12,297 nt of DNA, taken from the NCBI GenBank assembly GCA_022572825.1, contig JACZVE010000044.1, positions 1 through 12,297 on the forward strand, given 5' to 3'. The notes beneath the pieces were generated by a model, which worked only from the letters and a program-made list of their open reading frames with translations, was not told the DNA's origin and did no database searches. Positions 1-6,966 of this stretch are shown piece after piece. Position numbers and translations under genes: made by a program. The DNA comes from SAR324 cluster bacterium (lineage in GTDB: Bacteria > SAR324 > JACQKK01). Within the stretch, counting starts at the first letter, position 1. Each line of letters opens with the position of its first letter.

Positions 1-92
1 GAGGCGCATGGGCGTCACCTCAGCCTGCCGGCCCGGTGGCCGGTCATGGCCAAGGAGGAATTTGGTCGGCGTAACTGCAAAGGAGTCAAGGT
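1..92 (+). other. 5' edge and ftsZ leader
   Basis: Short edge segment before ftsZ. One forward frame is open from the window start to a TAA at 72-74 and could be the tail of an upstream gene, 18 bases before ftsZ. A second frame is also open and runs past the ftsZ start. The ~23 residues of the first frame are Gly/Pro-rich and I do not recognise them, so no gene is called. In many bacteria ftsA precedes ftsZ, but nothing here identifies FtsA. Confidence 0.3.
79..85 (+). promoter_or_regulatory. ribosome binding site of ftsZ
   Basis: AAAGGAG lies 7 bases before the ATG at 93 and 13 bases before the next in-frame ATG at 99. The spacing selects the start at 93. Confidence 0.7.
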
Positions 93-1466
93 ATGGTGAT
101 GGTCGGGATTGAAGATATCAAAGAAGTCGGCCCCAGCGCGCCGGCACTGAAGGTGATCGGTATCGGTGGTGGTGGCGGCAACGCGGTCAATCGCATGATC
201 TCCGCGGGCATCCGTTCGGTGGACTTCATCGTGGCCAACACCGATCTGCAAGATCTCAAGACTTCATCAGCGCCCCACAAGCTCCAGCTTGGAGGACACT
301 GCACGCGAGGCCTGGGCGCTGGCGCCAAGCCGGAGATCGGCCGCGAGGCGGCCATGGAGGACATCGAAGCCATTCGCGAACATTTGATCGGCGCGGATAT
401 GGTGTTCATCACGGCCGGGCTCGGTGGCGGCACCGGAACCGGGGCCGCCCCGGTGATCGCGGAGGTGGCGCGGGAAATCGGCTGCCTGACAGTGGGCGTG
501 GTGACCAAACCGTTCAAGTTCGAGGGCAAGGTGCGCCAACGCAATGGCGAGGAAGGCATCATCCAACTTCGCAAGTGCGTGGACACCCTCATTGTCATTC
601 CGAACGACAATTTGCTGTTGCTGGCAAACAAGAAGACCACCATCGTGGAGGCCTTCATCATGGCCGACGACGTGCTGCGCGTGGCGATTCAGGGAATCTC
701 CGATCTGATCAACAATGAAGGTCTGATCAACCTGGATTTCGCCGACGTGCACACGGTGATGGCGAATATGGGCCAGGCCATCATGGGGACAGGCACCGGC
801 ACGGGCGAAAATCGGGCCATTGAAGCCGCGGAAAAAGCCATCCACAGCCCGCTGCTGGATGATTGCCGCATCGACGGGGCCAAGGGGATTCTCATTAACG
901 TAACCGGGCCTCCGTCCCTCACGCTTCACGAGGTCAACGAGGCGGCAAGTTTCATCGAGGACCACGCCGATGAAGACGCCAACATCATCTTCGGAGCGAA
1001 CATCAACGAGGCCATGCCCGAGGACCAGATCGAGGTAACCGTCATTGCCACGGGTTTCAACGGGGCTCCCATCAAGTCCCGCTCGGACCTGCGCGCGAGT
1101 GCCGAGGGTTCCCGCGGGCGATCCTCCTACAAGGTGTTCACCTCGACGCGCAATGAAACTTTACCGGCCGATGATGAAGAGGACGAGGCAGATTCCCTCG
1201 CCCCAGCTTCCAACAGCGGTGAAGCGGCTCCCTTTTTTGGCATGGAGGGACTCGGCGACCGGGATCAAGACGCCGAAGATGCGCCGGGCGCGGAGGTCTA
1301 CGAGTTGAAGGATCCCGTCCTCGAACCGGTGGAAACGACACCGCAGATTCCCATCAGCTATCGTCCGGACGAAAAGCGCGCAGGCGGCCGCAGCGGCCAA
1401 ATGGATTCCGACTTGGATATACCGACGTTTATCCGGCGCCGATCCCAGCGCTTTCCCGAAGATTAG
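93..1466 (+). CDS. ftsZ: cell division protein FtsZ
   Basis: Tubulin-like GTPase that polymerises into the cytokinetic Z-ring at midcell. The GTP-binding N-terminal motif GIGGGGGNAVNRM is at residues 23-35 and the tubulin signature GGGTGTGAAP at 111-120. The catalytic T7 loop NLDFAD is at about 213-218, and GENRA at 238-242. After about residue 325 comes a ~110-residue acidic, low-complexity linker. It ends in the conserved C-terminal peptide DIPTFIRRR (442-450), the docking site for membrane anchors and regulators such as FtsA and ZipA. At 457 residues it is longer than the usual 350-400, mainly because of the linker. The segment NDNLLLLANK (171-180) has Asn and extra Leu where Lys/Arg and Gln are common in FtsZ. 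The start is set by AAAGGAG at 79-85. No other division or cell-wall cluster gene is seen downstream, so in this window ftsZ is the last or only gene of its unit. Confidence 0.97.
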   Translation: MVMVGIEDIKEVGPSAPALKVIGIGGGGGNAVNRMISAGIRSVDFIVANTDLQDLKTSSAPHKLQLGGHCTRGLGAGAKPEIGREAAMEDIEAIREHLIGADMVFITAGLGGGTGTGAAPVIAEVAREIGCLTVGVVTKPFKFEGKVRQRNGEEGIIQLRKCVDTLIVIPNDNLLLLANKKTTIVEAFIMADDVLRVAIQGISDLINNEGLINLDFADVHTVMANMGQAIMGTGTGTGENRAIEAAEKAIHSPLLDDCRIDGAKGILINVTGPPSLTLHEVNEAASFIEDHADEDANIIFGANINEAMPEDQIEVTVIATGFNGAPIKSRSDLRASAEGSRGRSSYKVFTSTRNETLPADDEEDEADSLAPASNSGEAAPFFGMEGLGDRDQDAEDAPGAEVYELKDPVLEPVETTPQIPISYRPDEKRAGGRSGQMDSDLDIPTFIRRRSQRFPED

Positions 1467-1474
1467 GCGGCCGT

Positions 1475-1496
1475 GGCCCGGTCCTCCCCGCGGGCC
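1475..1496. terminator. possible weak hairpin after ftsZ
   Basis: GGCCCG (1475-1480) pairs with CGGGCC (1491-1496) across a 10-base loop, starting 8 bases after the ftsZ stop. There is no following T-tract, so it is a poor intrinsic terminator and may only stabilise the 3' end of the transcript. Confidence 0.25.
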
Positions 1497-1645
1497 CCCA
1501 CAGCCAATGCACACTATGCAGCCTTGCACCATCCAGAATGCCGAGGCTGCCAGATCTGCTGGTGCGGAAAAATGGGCTCGCCCCGCGATCCTGTCCAATC
1601 GATCCGAAAAATGTCCTGGCCCGCTTCCCGCGCCTGTTTTGTTCT

Positions 1646-1673
1646 TTTACAAATCGGGTGTGCGTGGTAAGAT
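1646..1673 (+). promoter_or_regulatory. possible sigma70-like promoter in the AT-rich gap
   Basis: TTTACA (1646-1651), a 16-base spacer and TAAGAT (1668-1673) resemble -35 and -10 boxes. No gene follows for about 800 bases, so the match may be chance or may drive an unannotated RNA or a very long leader. Confidence 0.2.
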
Positions 1674-1940
1674 GATGCCGTGACGCGCAATGGAAATGCA
1701 ATAATACGGCGTCAAAATTTGCAGTCGAATGCAAACGGTGCGACGAAGTATTGACAACCACTAATCGCTACAAATGCTGTCTCTACAATCTAGTGATACG
1801 ATGAAGTAGATTGGAAATTTTTCCATAATTATTTGAAACGGTGTGGTAACGCTTAGCAGACAGGGTAGAAGCATCGCCAATTTAGGCAGACGGTCACACC
1901 GGCGGAAGGTCCCGATGAATATAAGGCACTCCATTTGTCC

Positions 1941-1962
1941 GCGCGGTATGGATTATCCGCGC
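1941..1962. repeat. small inverted repeat, GCGCGG/CCGCGC
   Basis: A perfect 6-base GC stem with a 10-base AT-rich loop, standing out inside an otherwise AT-rich stretch. It could be an RNA hairpin or a protein site. Function unknown. Confidence 0.35.
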
Positions 1963-2481
1963 AACGGAGATATGGCGCGGCGGACCGACTGTCGAAATCA
2001 TATGGGATACAATTCAGCGGAATATTCATGAAACTAGTCATATGCGGACTCAACTATTTCACCAATGATGGATAGTGCTTGTTCCCAATCATGTGATGAC
2101 ATTATTTCTTAGGTTTGGTTTGTGTAAAATCAGAAAACCCAGAAAGAATAAATATAAATTAGTCATAATAGGTCCAACATTAGGCGGTATTTAAAGAGTC
2201 CTCATAGCGCAAGTTGAATGATTTTTGGGTTTAGCGCACGCTAAAATTACGCTAGAATATAGCCCGATCGATTCCCTGCCGATCCCAGTTCCCGGCGACT
2301 CCTCCCCGGCCGGCCTCACAGGCAATCCATCGCCTGGAGGGTCGGTGCCGCTGATGGCGGTGTAAGTCCAATCCCGCCGGCACTGCGTAGCATCCCTCAC
2401 CGTATATGCTCCGCCTGCCACTTCCGTGACGGGCGGTTGCACCTTAGGAGCGCCGGCGGGAATCCGACGGGCGAGGTCCGT

Positions 2482-3390
2482 ATGAATTGGAGGACGGCAG
2501 CACTGAATAGCCTGTGCTGGAAGGTGCTTTTGCTGGGCGGGGCGGCTGGAGTTTGGGGCGCATTTTTGTATGAATGTGCGCTTCTTGTGCAATCCGTGCG
2601 CAATCCTGCCGCAATCATGGCGCTGCTGCCCGGCGCTGCCTTGGGCTTCGGATTGGGAACGTTCCTTTCGCCAATCGACGAGATCGTGCACCGCTACTCA
2701 TACCGCACACTGCAAAGTGCGATGTTGGGCGCAGTTTTGGGCACACTGTTGGGCGCAGGCGGATTGAGCTTCATCCTATGGATCGCGGAGCAGCCCTACG
2801 GTCGCATGGAGGAAGTGGATGGCCTGGCCGCAATTGTCCGCACGTGGGCGTGGCCGCCCATCCTGCTGGGGTTGATTGGGGCAAGCATTGGTGTCGGCTC
2901 GGCGTTGGCCCACGCTAATCGGGCAAGGATTGTCCGGCGATCCATCACGGGATTGGTGGTGGGATTCGCGTTGGGTATTCCCATTGCCCCCTTGATCCAA
3001 CAATTCATGAATAACGCATGGGTCGTCATGGCTAGCATCAGCCTATGGGGCGCATTGTTGGCCGTGGCTCTGTATTGGTGGGAGAAGCGGGTCGCCCGCC
3101 GTTGGCTGCGGTTGCTGACCGGCCCAGGCGAGGACGCCATCTTTCCCCTGGACGGAATGCGGATCACGATGGGCAAGAGCGAAAGAAACGACATCCCATT
3201 GCTCAATTATCAGGAAATTTACCCCTTTCACTGCACGCTGCGGTGGAGGGGTGATCATTACGAGATCGTCGACAATGAGCAGGGTGGCATGGTGCTTGTC
3301 AATTACCGGCAGGTTCAAGAACAAGCGCTCAAGCGCGGCGACCTCATCAAGGTCGGCTCCGCCCTGCTGCAGTACGGAGAGGCTTCATGA
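2482..3390 (+). CDS. polytopic membrane protein with C-terminal FHA domain
   Basis: A 302-residue protein. Roughly residues 12-200 contain about six hydrophobic segments rich in Gly/Ala/Leu (around 13-36, 44-63, 78-100, 124-143, 156-172 and 180-200). A basic WEKRVARRW stretch then leads into a C-terminal cytoplasmic FHA domain (about 205-300). FHA hallmarks are GKSERND (231-237), YPFH (247-250), a GG-VN turn (268-274) and GDLIKVG (286-292). FHA domains normally bind phosphothreonine peptides. Here the usual GR is GK, and the Ser three residues before the conserved His is Tyr247, so binding may be weak or altered. The chosen ATG has GAGG 5 bases upstream; an in-frame TTG at 2437 would add 15 residues but lacks support. 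The stop overlaps the next ATG (ATGA), implying translational coupling to the second FHA protein. No kinase or phosphatase is seen nearby. Specific role unknown. Confidence 0.8.
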   Translation: MNWRTAALNSLCWKVLLLGGAAGVWGAFLYECALLVQSVRNPAAIMALLPGAALGFGLGTFLSPIDEIVHRYSYRTLQSAMLGAVLGTLLGAGGLSFILWIAEQPYGRMEEVDGLAAIVRTWAWPPILLGLIGASIGVGSALAHANRARIVRRSITGLVVGFALGIPIAPLIQQFMNNAWVVMASISLWGALLAVALYWWEKRVARRWLRLLTGPGEDAIFPLDGMRITMGKSERNDIPLLNYQEIYPFHCTLRWRGDHYEIVDNEQGGMVLVNYRQVQEQALKRGDLIKVGSALLQYGEAS

Positions 3391-4673
3391 AACGCAGTCA
3401 TGACGTAAGGACAAGTCCCGCCCCGCTCTTCCGATTCGGCAATGCTCTGCCTTGGCTGGTGGCCGCGGGGCTCCTATGGGCAGGCACAACCCACGCCACC
3501 ACCACCCCGGCTGCGAAGGCCGCCGCGGTGCGCCCGTCTCCGGGCGAGGCCATGGCGGGCGGCAGCTTTGCGGCATCTCCGCACGTCCTCGGGAAGCCCG
3601 GCACACCACCGCGCGCGAGCGCTTCGATTTCCCCCGGCTCCGCGCGTACCGGCAGCGACCGTCCACCGGGCAGCGGCGCCGCGCTGGAGATGCGGCGATC
3701 CGAGGAGTCGGTTGGAACCCCGACGGCGGCCGGCGGGCACGAGGCCGTCATCGGGCTGCCGGCCGGGAGGCGTGAAGGGGCGCCACCGTCTCCCACGCTG
3801 GACACGGTAAGCTTTGCCATCCGTGGCCTGATGGCCTTGCTGACCCTTCCCGGAATATTCTGGCTGACGCGCCGCGCCCGCATGGTGAATCAGATTGCGG
3901 GACCCGGCTTCGAGGTGATCTCCCCCAGCGAGCGGCGGCTCTTCATCCCTCTGGAGGAGCGGTTCCAGGCGCTCGACTTTGTCAGCCAGATCAAGACTGC
4001 CGGAGCACTGCGTCTTTCCGCAAACCTCAATAAGGTAACCCTTTCGATGCGCAAGTACGGGTACCTGATGGAGGACAAGAACTACCGCAATGCCCTGCTG
4101 GTCAATCGCCGCCGGGTTCGCCGCACCCTGCTGAAGGATGGCGACGTCCTGGATCTGGGGGATTTGACCCTGCTGTATCGGGACAACCGCAATGCCAAGA
4201 TCGTTCGCTATTCCTCCGTTACACCGCCGGAGGGTAAGTCCCAGATCAAATTCGACCGACTGAAAGGCCCCATCCGCAAGGGGATGCCCATCCTGGTCGC
4301 GCAGCAAACGCCCAATCGCACCTACTACATCACCAAGAACAAGATCTTCATCGGCCGCTCGGAGAGCAACGACCTGATCATCAAGTCGCGCTCCGTTTAC
4401 TATCGTCATGCTAAAATCGAGCAGGTCGGCGGGCGCCACAAGCTCCAGGATCTCAGTGTTCTCGGCAACACGTTCGTAAACAACCGGCGCGTCGAGCAGC
4501 GCTATTTAAAGGAAGGAGATGAAATCTCCATCGAGTCCCATCGCTTCAAATACCTGTTCGCCACCAAGTCCATGTGGGAGCGGCCACAACTTGCCGATGC
4601 CTCCCCCGACGAGCCGGACCAGAGCGCCGAGAACGCTGTCGCCGCCGATGGCGGTGACGAGGCTGCCGATTAG
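3387..4673 (+). CDS. membrane-anchored protein with two FHA-like domains
   Basis: A 428-residue protein. The N-terminus has a basic stretch then a hydrophobic core, LPWLVAAGLLWAG, ending near THA, so a signal peptide or anchor is likely. A Pro/Ala/Gly-rich disordered segment follows (about 40-140). A second hydrophobic helix lies at about 144-161, followed by TRRAR, which would place the C-terminal half in the cytoplasm. Residues about 175-265 resemble a degenerate FHA fold: VNRRRV at 239-244 and DGDVLDLGD at 251-259 are present, but GR and the SxxH motif are absent. Residues about 300-392 form a clear FHA domain: GRSESND (323-329), YYRH (338-341), GNTFVNNRRV (360-369) and EGDEI (376-380). 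The Ser expected three residues before His is Tyr338. The tail is acidic. The start overlaps the stop of the upstream FHA gene. The pair probably forms a membrane scaffold; its partner is unknown. Confidence 0.8.
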   Translation: MKRSHDVRTSPAPLFRFGNALPWLVAAGLLWAGTTHATTTPAAKAAAVRPSPGEAMAGGSFAASPHVLGKPGTPPRASASISPGSARTGSDRPPGSGAALEMRRSEESVGTPTAAGGHEAVIGLPAGRREGAPPSPTLDTVSFAIRGLMALLTLPGIFWLTRRARMVNQIAGPGFEVISPSERRLFIPLEERFQALDFVSQIKTAGALRLSANLNKVTLSMRKYGYLMEDKNYRNALLVNRRRVRRTLLKDGDVLDLGDLTLLYRDNRNAKIVRYSSVTPPEGKSQIKFDRLKGPIRKGMPILVAQQTPNRTYYITKNKIFIGRSESNDLIIKSRSVYYRHAKIEQVGGRHKLQDLSVLGNTFVNNRRVEQRYLKEGDEISIESHRFKYLFATKSMWERPQLADASPDEPDQSAENAVAADGGDEAAD

Positions 4674-4718
4674 CAGGTATACACCTCCACGCCGTGAATC
4701 CCCTCCCTCAACCGTGCC

Positions 4719-5609
4719 ATGAAGGCCAAAGACGAAACTCCCGCGGAAGGACTCGATGCAGTTGCCAATCCGGCCAAGACGGCTCTGCTGATCGAGGCCC
4801 TATCGTATATCGGCAGGTTCAAAGGTAAGATCGTCGTCATTAAGTACGGTGGCGCGGCCCAGGTCAACGAGGCGGTCAAGCTCGGCTTCGCCCACGACGT
4901 CGTGTTGCTGCAGTCGCTGGGCATGCTGCCGGTGATCGTGCACGGCGGCGGGCCGGAGGTCAGCCGCATCATGAAGGCCATGGGCCAGGAGGCGGCCTTC
5001 GTCGAGGGCCTGCGCGTGACCACCCGCGAAGGATTGAGTGTCACCGAGATGGTGCTCTCGGGCTTGGTCAACAAGGAGATCGTAGCCTTGCTCAGCGCGC
5101 AGGGTGGCCGCTCGGTCGGCCTCAGCGGCAAGGACGGCGGCATGCTTCACGCCCGCAAGATGCAGCACGTTCAGGGTGTCGACCTCGGCTTCGTGGGCGA
5201 AATCGAGTCGGTAAATCCCAGCCTGATCAACCTGCTGCTGGACAACGGCTACATTCCCGTCGTCTCTCCCATCGGCATGGGAGGGGATGGGACAACCTAT
5301 AACATCAATGCCGACAGCGCGGCGGCGTGCATTGCGGCGGCGCTCAAGGCGGAGAAAATGATCTTTATGACGGACGTGAATGGCGTGATGAAGGACGGGC
5401 GGCTCGTCTCCTCGCTGAGGGCGCCAGAGGCCTTGCGGCTCATCGATAAGGGGGTGATCTCCGGGGGTATGGTGCCCAAGGTGGAAGCGATGCTGTACTG
5501 CCTGAGCGGCGGCGTCGGCTCCGCCACGATTATCAATGGCGGCGATCATCACGCCATCATCGCAGAACTGTTCACCGACAAGGGCGTGGGCACACAGATC
5601 ACCCCCTGA
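4719..5609 (+). CDS. argB: acetylglutamate kinase
   Basis: Catalyses ATP-dependent phosphorylation of N-acetyl-L-glutamate, the second step of arginine biosynthesis, in the cytosol. The amino-acid-kinase fold is visible in order. IKYGGAA (41-47) holds the catalytic Lys, HGGGPE (75-80) binds substrate and phosphate, and GLSGKDGG follows at 134-141. Further on are the NINADSAA substrate-binding segment, FMTDVNGVM, ISGGMVPKVEA with a second active-site Lys, and the C-terminal ELFTDKGVGTQI. At 296 residues it is full length. GGAA replaces the more frequent GGNA or GGAM near the N-terminus. The ATG at 4719 has only a poor ribosome binding site, 45 bases after the FHA gene. It may be co-transcribed with the FHA pair, but no other arginine gene is present. 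Confidence 0.96.
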   Translation: MKAKDETPAEGLDAVANPAKTALLIEALSYIGRFKGKIVVIKYGGAAQVNEAVKLGFAHDVVLLQSLGMLPVIVHGGGPEVSRIMKAMGQEAAFVEGLRVTTREGLSVTEMVLSGLVNKEIVALLSAQGGRSVGLSGKDGGMLHARKMQHVQGVDLGFVGEIESVNPSLINLLLDNGYIPVVSPIGMGGDGTTYNINADSAAACIAAALKAEKMIFMTDVNGVMKDGRLVSSLRAPEALRLIDKGVISGGMVPKVEAMLYCLSGGVGSATIINGGDHHAIIAELFTDKGVGTQITP

Positions 5610-5886
5610 TCGCGCGGCGCCCCGGCGATGGGTACTCACCAGCGGTGCAGCGGGCTGCTGGGGTCAGCGGAAAAGAGCTGGCGTATCCCCTGGTCACGCC
5701 CGCCCACGCGCGGCCACTCCGCACGCCCGGCAGCGATTGCAGGCTGTTCACCCCCGCATCTTGCGTGAAGCGCTAAAATCGCTCTGACAGAAAGCAATTT
5801 GCGGGGGGACTTGTCCTCCCGCGCAGGCATTAAATCACAAGCCTTCTAATCCTGACCCCGAACCGTTCGCATCCGCGAGGCCATTC
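5610..5886. other. intergenic region upstream of the selenoprotein gene
   Basis: 277 bases without a supported gene. It contains a GGGGGGAC/GTCCTCCC hairpin at 5803-5820 (one G-T pair, very tight loop) and TAAAAT at 5774-5779, which resembles a -10 box but has no convincing -35. The promoter of the downstream gene is probably here, but I cannot place it. Confidence 0.3.
5877..5880 (+). promoter_or_regulatory. ribosome binding site of the selenoprotein gene
   Basis: GAGG sits 6 bases before the ATG at 5887 and supports that start. Confidence 0.5.
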
Positions 5887-6492
5887 ATGTCGAATGCACA
5901 CCCCAAGGAAGCCTTTGTCGAGCTGGCGGCTCCCGCGCAGGTGGAGCAGTATTTCCGGCCCGGCGCGAAGAATCCCTACGACTTCGGCTTCATTCCGCCC
6001 ATGACCCGCCTTCTGCTGGCGCACGCCACCATCGGGCCGGCCTTCCGGACGCTGTATGCCCAGGTGATGTTCAAGCCCGGCAGCCTCTCCCGCAGCGAGC
6101 GGGAGATGGTGGCGGCCGTCGCGGCCGCGGCCCAGGACTGCTTTTACTGAACGCAGTCTCACGCGGAGTTTCTGCGTGTGGAAAGCGGCGAGGATGCCCT
6201 GGTGGAGGCCATCAAGGCCAAGCGCTGGCGCGAAGTGGAAGGGCTCTCGCCCCGCCGGCGCGCGCTGTGCGAGGTGGCGGAAAAGCTCAGCGCCCACCCC
6301 ACCCGCATGACCGAGGCGGATTGGCGGCCCCTGCGCGGCCTGGGCTTTGACGATCAGGCCTGCCTGGAGGTGGGGCACGTGGTGGGGCTGTTCAATTACC
6401 TCACCCGGCTCGCCGACGGATTCGGCCTGCAGCTCGATGCGGGCGTGCGGCGGGCGGCAGAGACCGGCGTGGCGCTCCGCCGGAAGGGGTAG
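5887..6492 (+). CDS. AhpD/carboxymuconolactone decarboxylase-like selenoprotein, Sec88 at in-frame TGA
   Basis: Predicted thiol/selenol peroxidase-related protein of the AhpD-like, carboxymuconolactone decarboxylase fold, made by reading the TGA at 6148-6150 as selenocysteine. The frame before and after the TGA is the same and gives 201 residues. AhpD catalytic residues are Glu, Cys-x-x-Cys and His, with Glu 12 before the first Cys. Here they map as Glu73, Cys85-Phe-Tyr-Sec88 and His92 (CFY-U-TQSHAEF), so TGA sits exactly on the second redox cysteine. The C-terminal half is normal family sequence, including a Lys/Arg-rich linker and a helical segment ending in GHVVGLFNYLTRLADGFG. A hairpin right after the TGA matches bacterial SECIS geometry. 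CxxU forms of AhpD-like proteins are known among bacterial selenoproteins. The closest subgroup is probably the longer 'peroxidase-related enzyme' type. Alternatives are a nonsense mutation or a sequencing error at a Cys codon, which the exact position and the hairpin make less likely. Conventional gene calling would split or truncate this gene. Confidence 0.85.
6157..6181 (+). promoter_or_regulatory. candidate bacterial SECIS element
   Basis: Downstream of the TGA, CACGCGG (6160-6166) pairs with CTGCGTG (6172-6178): six Watson-Crick pairs and one G-U. The apical loop is AGTTT (6167-6171). The loop begins after exactly 16 bases from the TGA, and its second base is G. These are the features used to recognise bacterial SECIS (loop within about 16-37 bases, G in the first two loop positions). 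The element lies inside the coding sequence, as bacterial SECIS elements do, and would recruit SelB with Sec-tRNA. A competing stem, ACGCAG (6151-6156) with CTGCGT (6172-6177), is possible. Confidence 0.75.
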
Positions 6493-6663
6493 GCGATAGT
6501 GTGCTAAATTGGGCTATGGCACCCTTCGCGCCATGATGAGCAAGCGGGTTGCCGTGGCGCGTAGGGGCGGATCGGACGCCGTACTTCAGTCTCGGGGCCT
6601 GCGATGCAACGATACCCGTCCGCCCAGGGCATCCATGCTCGTCAAAAGACAGGCACCATCACC
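6493..6663. other. intergenic region with imperfect inverted repeat
   Basis: 171 bases between the selenoprotein gene and the nucleotidyltransferase. GGGCGGA (6565-6571) is the inverse of TCCGCCC (6619-6625), separated by 47 bases. It may be a degenerate dispersed repeat. No convincing promoter is seen. Confidence 0.3.
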
Positions 6664-6966
6664 ATGCCAGCATCGACGCCGATCCATGAGCTGCTGAAAG
6701 CAAAGCGCGACGATATACTGCGCATCGCCACCGCTCATGGTGCCCACAATGTACGCGTATTCGGCTCTGTCGCCCGGGGGGACGCCAAACCGACTAGCGA
6801 CGTGGATATTCTCGTCGAGCTCGAGGAGGGCCGAAGCTTGCTCGATCACGTGGCCCTGATTCAGGCGCTGGAAGACCTGCTGGGGTGCAAGGTGGACGTA
6901 GTGGAACCGGATGCCGTGCATTGGTACATCCGGGACCGCGTGCTGGCGGAGGCGGTTCCGCTGTGA
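6664..6966 (+). CDS. MNT-type nucleotidyltransferase, MntA-like antitoxin
   Basis: A 100-residue minimal nucleotidyltransferase. The family signature GSVARG (34-39) is followed by SDVDILVE (45-52), with metal-binding Asp46 and Asp48. A third acidic position lies in KVDVVE (Asp78). In MntA-HepT toxin-antitoxin systems such proteins AMPylate the HEPN RNase on a tyrosine and so neutralise it. The ATG at 6664 is chosen because the homologous region begins right after it; an in-frame ATG at 6604 would add 20 unlike residues. The stop overlaps the GTG of a HEPN-type remnant by GTGA, the usual antitoxin-toxin order. Because the toxin here looks truncated, this may be an orphan antitoxin. Confidence 0.85.
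   Translation: MPASTPIHELLKAKRDDILRIATAHGAHNVRVFGSVARGDAKPTSDVDILVELEEGRSLLDHVALIQALEDLLGCKVDVVEPDAVHWYIRDRVLAEAVPL

Larger units (their letters stand above)
1467..2481. other. long gene-poor, partly AT-rich intergenic region
   Basis: About 1 kb with no coding frame I can support. The open frames here are under 170 codons, overlap one another and give proteins without recognisable pattern. Composition changes sharply: flanks are GC-rich, while about 1640-2260 is AT-rich with runs such as AAATTTTTCC and AATAAATATAAATTAG. Visible structures are a promoter-like pair at 1646-1673, GCGCGG/CCGCGC at 1941-1962, TTTAGC/GCTAAA at 2230-2245, and one DnaA-box-like match at 2121-2129. No tRNA-like T-loop, CRISPR repeat or transposase is seen. 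It could hold an unrecognised RNA, decayed genes or the promoter region of the FHA operon. Confidence 0.5.

Noticed and set aside
1751..1789. TTGACA at 1751-1756 with TACAAT at 1784-1789 as a promoter
   Set aside because: The spacing is 27 bases, too long for a sigma70 promoter, and no gene follows nearby.
2121..2129. DnaA box (TTTTACACA on the - strand), possible replication origin in the AT-rich region
   Set aside because: Only one acceptable match is seen, with no cluster and no dnaA or dnaN nearby. A chance match in AT-rich DNA is likely.
2191..2691. Reverse-strand frame upstream of and overlapping the first FHA gene
   Set aside because: No family pattern, and it overlaps the start of a well-supported membrane protein gene. 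Treated as non-coding.
3474..4439. Long open frame antisense to the second FHA gene
   Set aside because: High-GC codon bias creates antisense open frames. The product is low-complexity with no family pattern, whereas the + strand encodes a clear FHA domain.
6148..6150. Simple nonsense mutation splitting a CMD-family gene
   Set aside because: The TGA falls precisely on the redox Cys, family sequence continues intact on both sides, and a SECIS-like hairpin follows. Selenocysteine explains all three better, though read errors cannot be excluded here.
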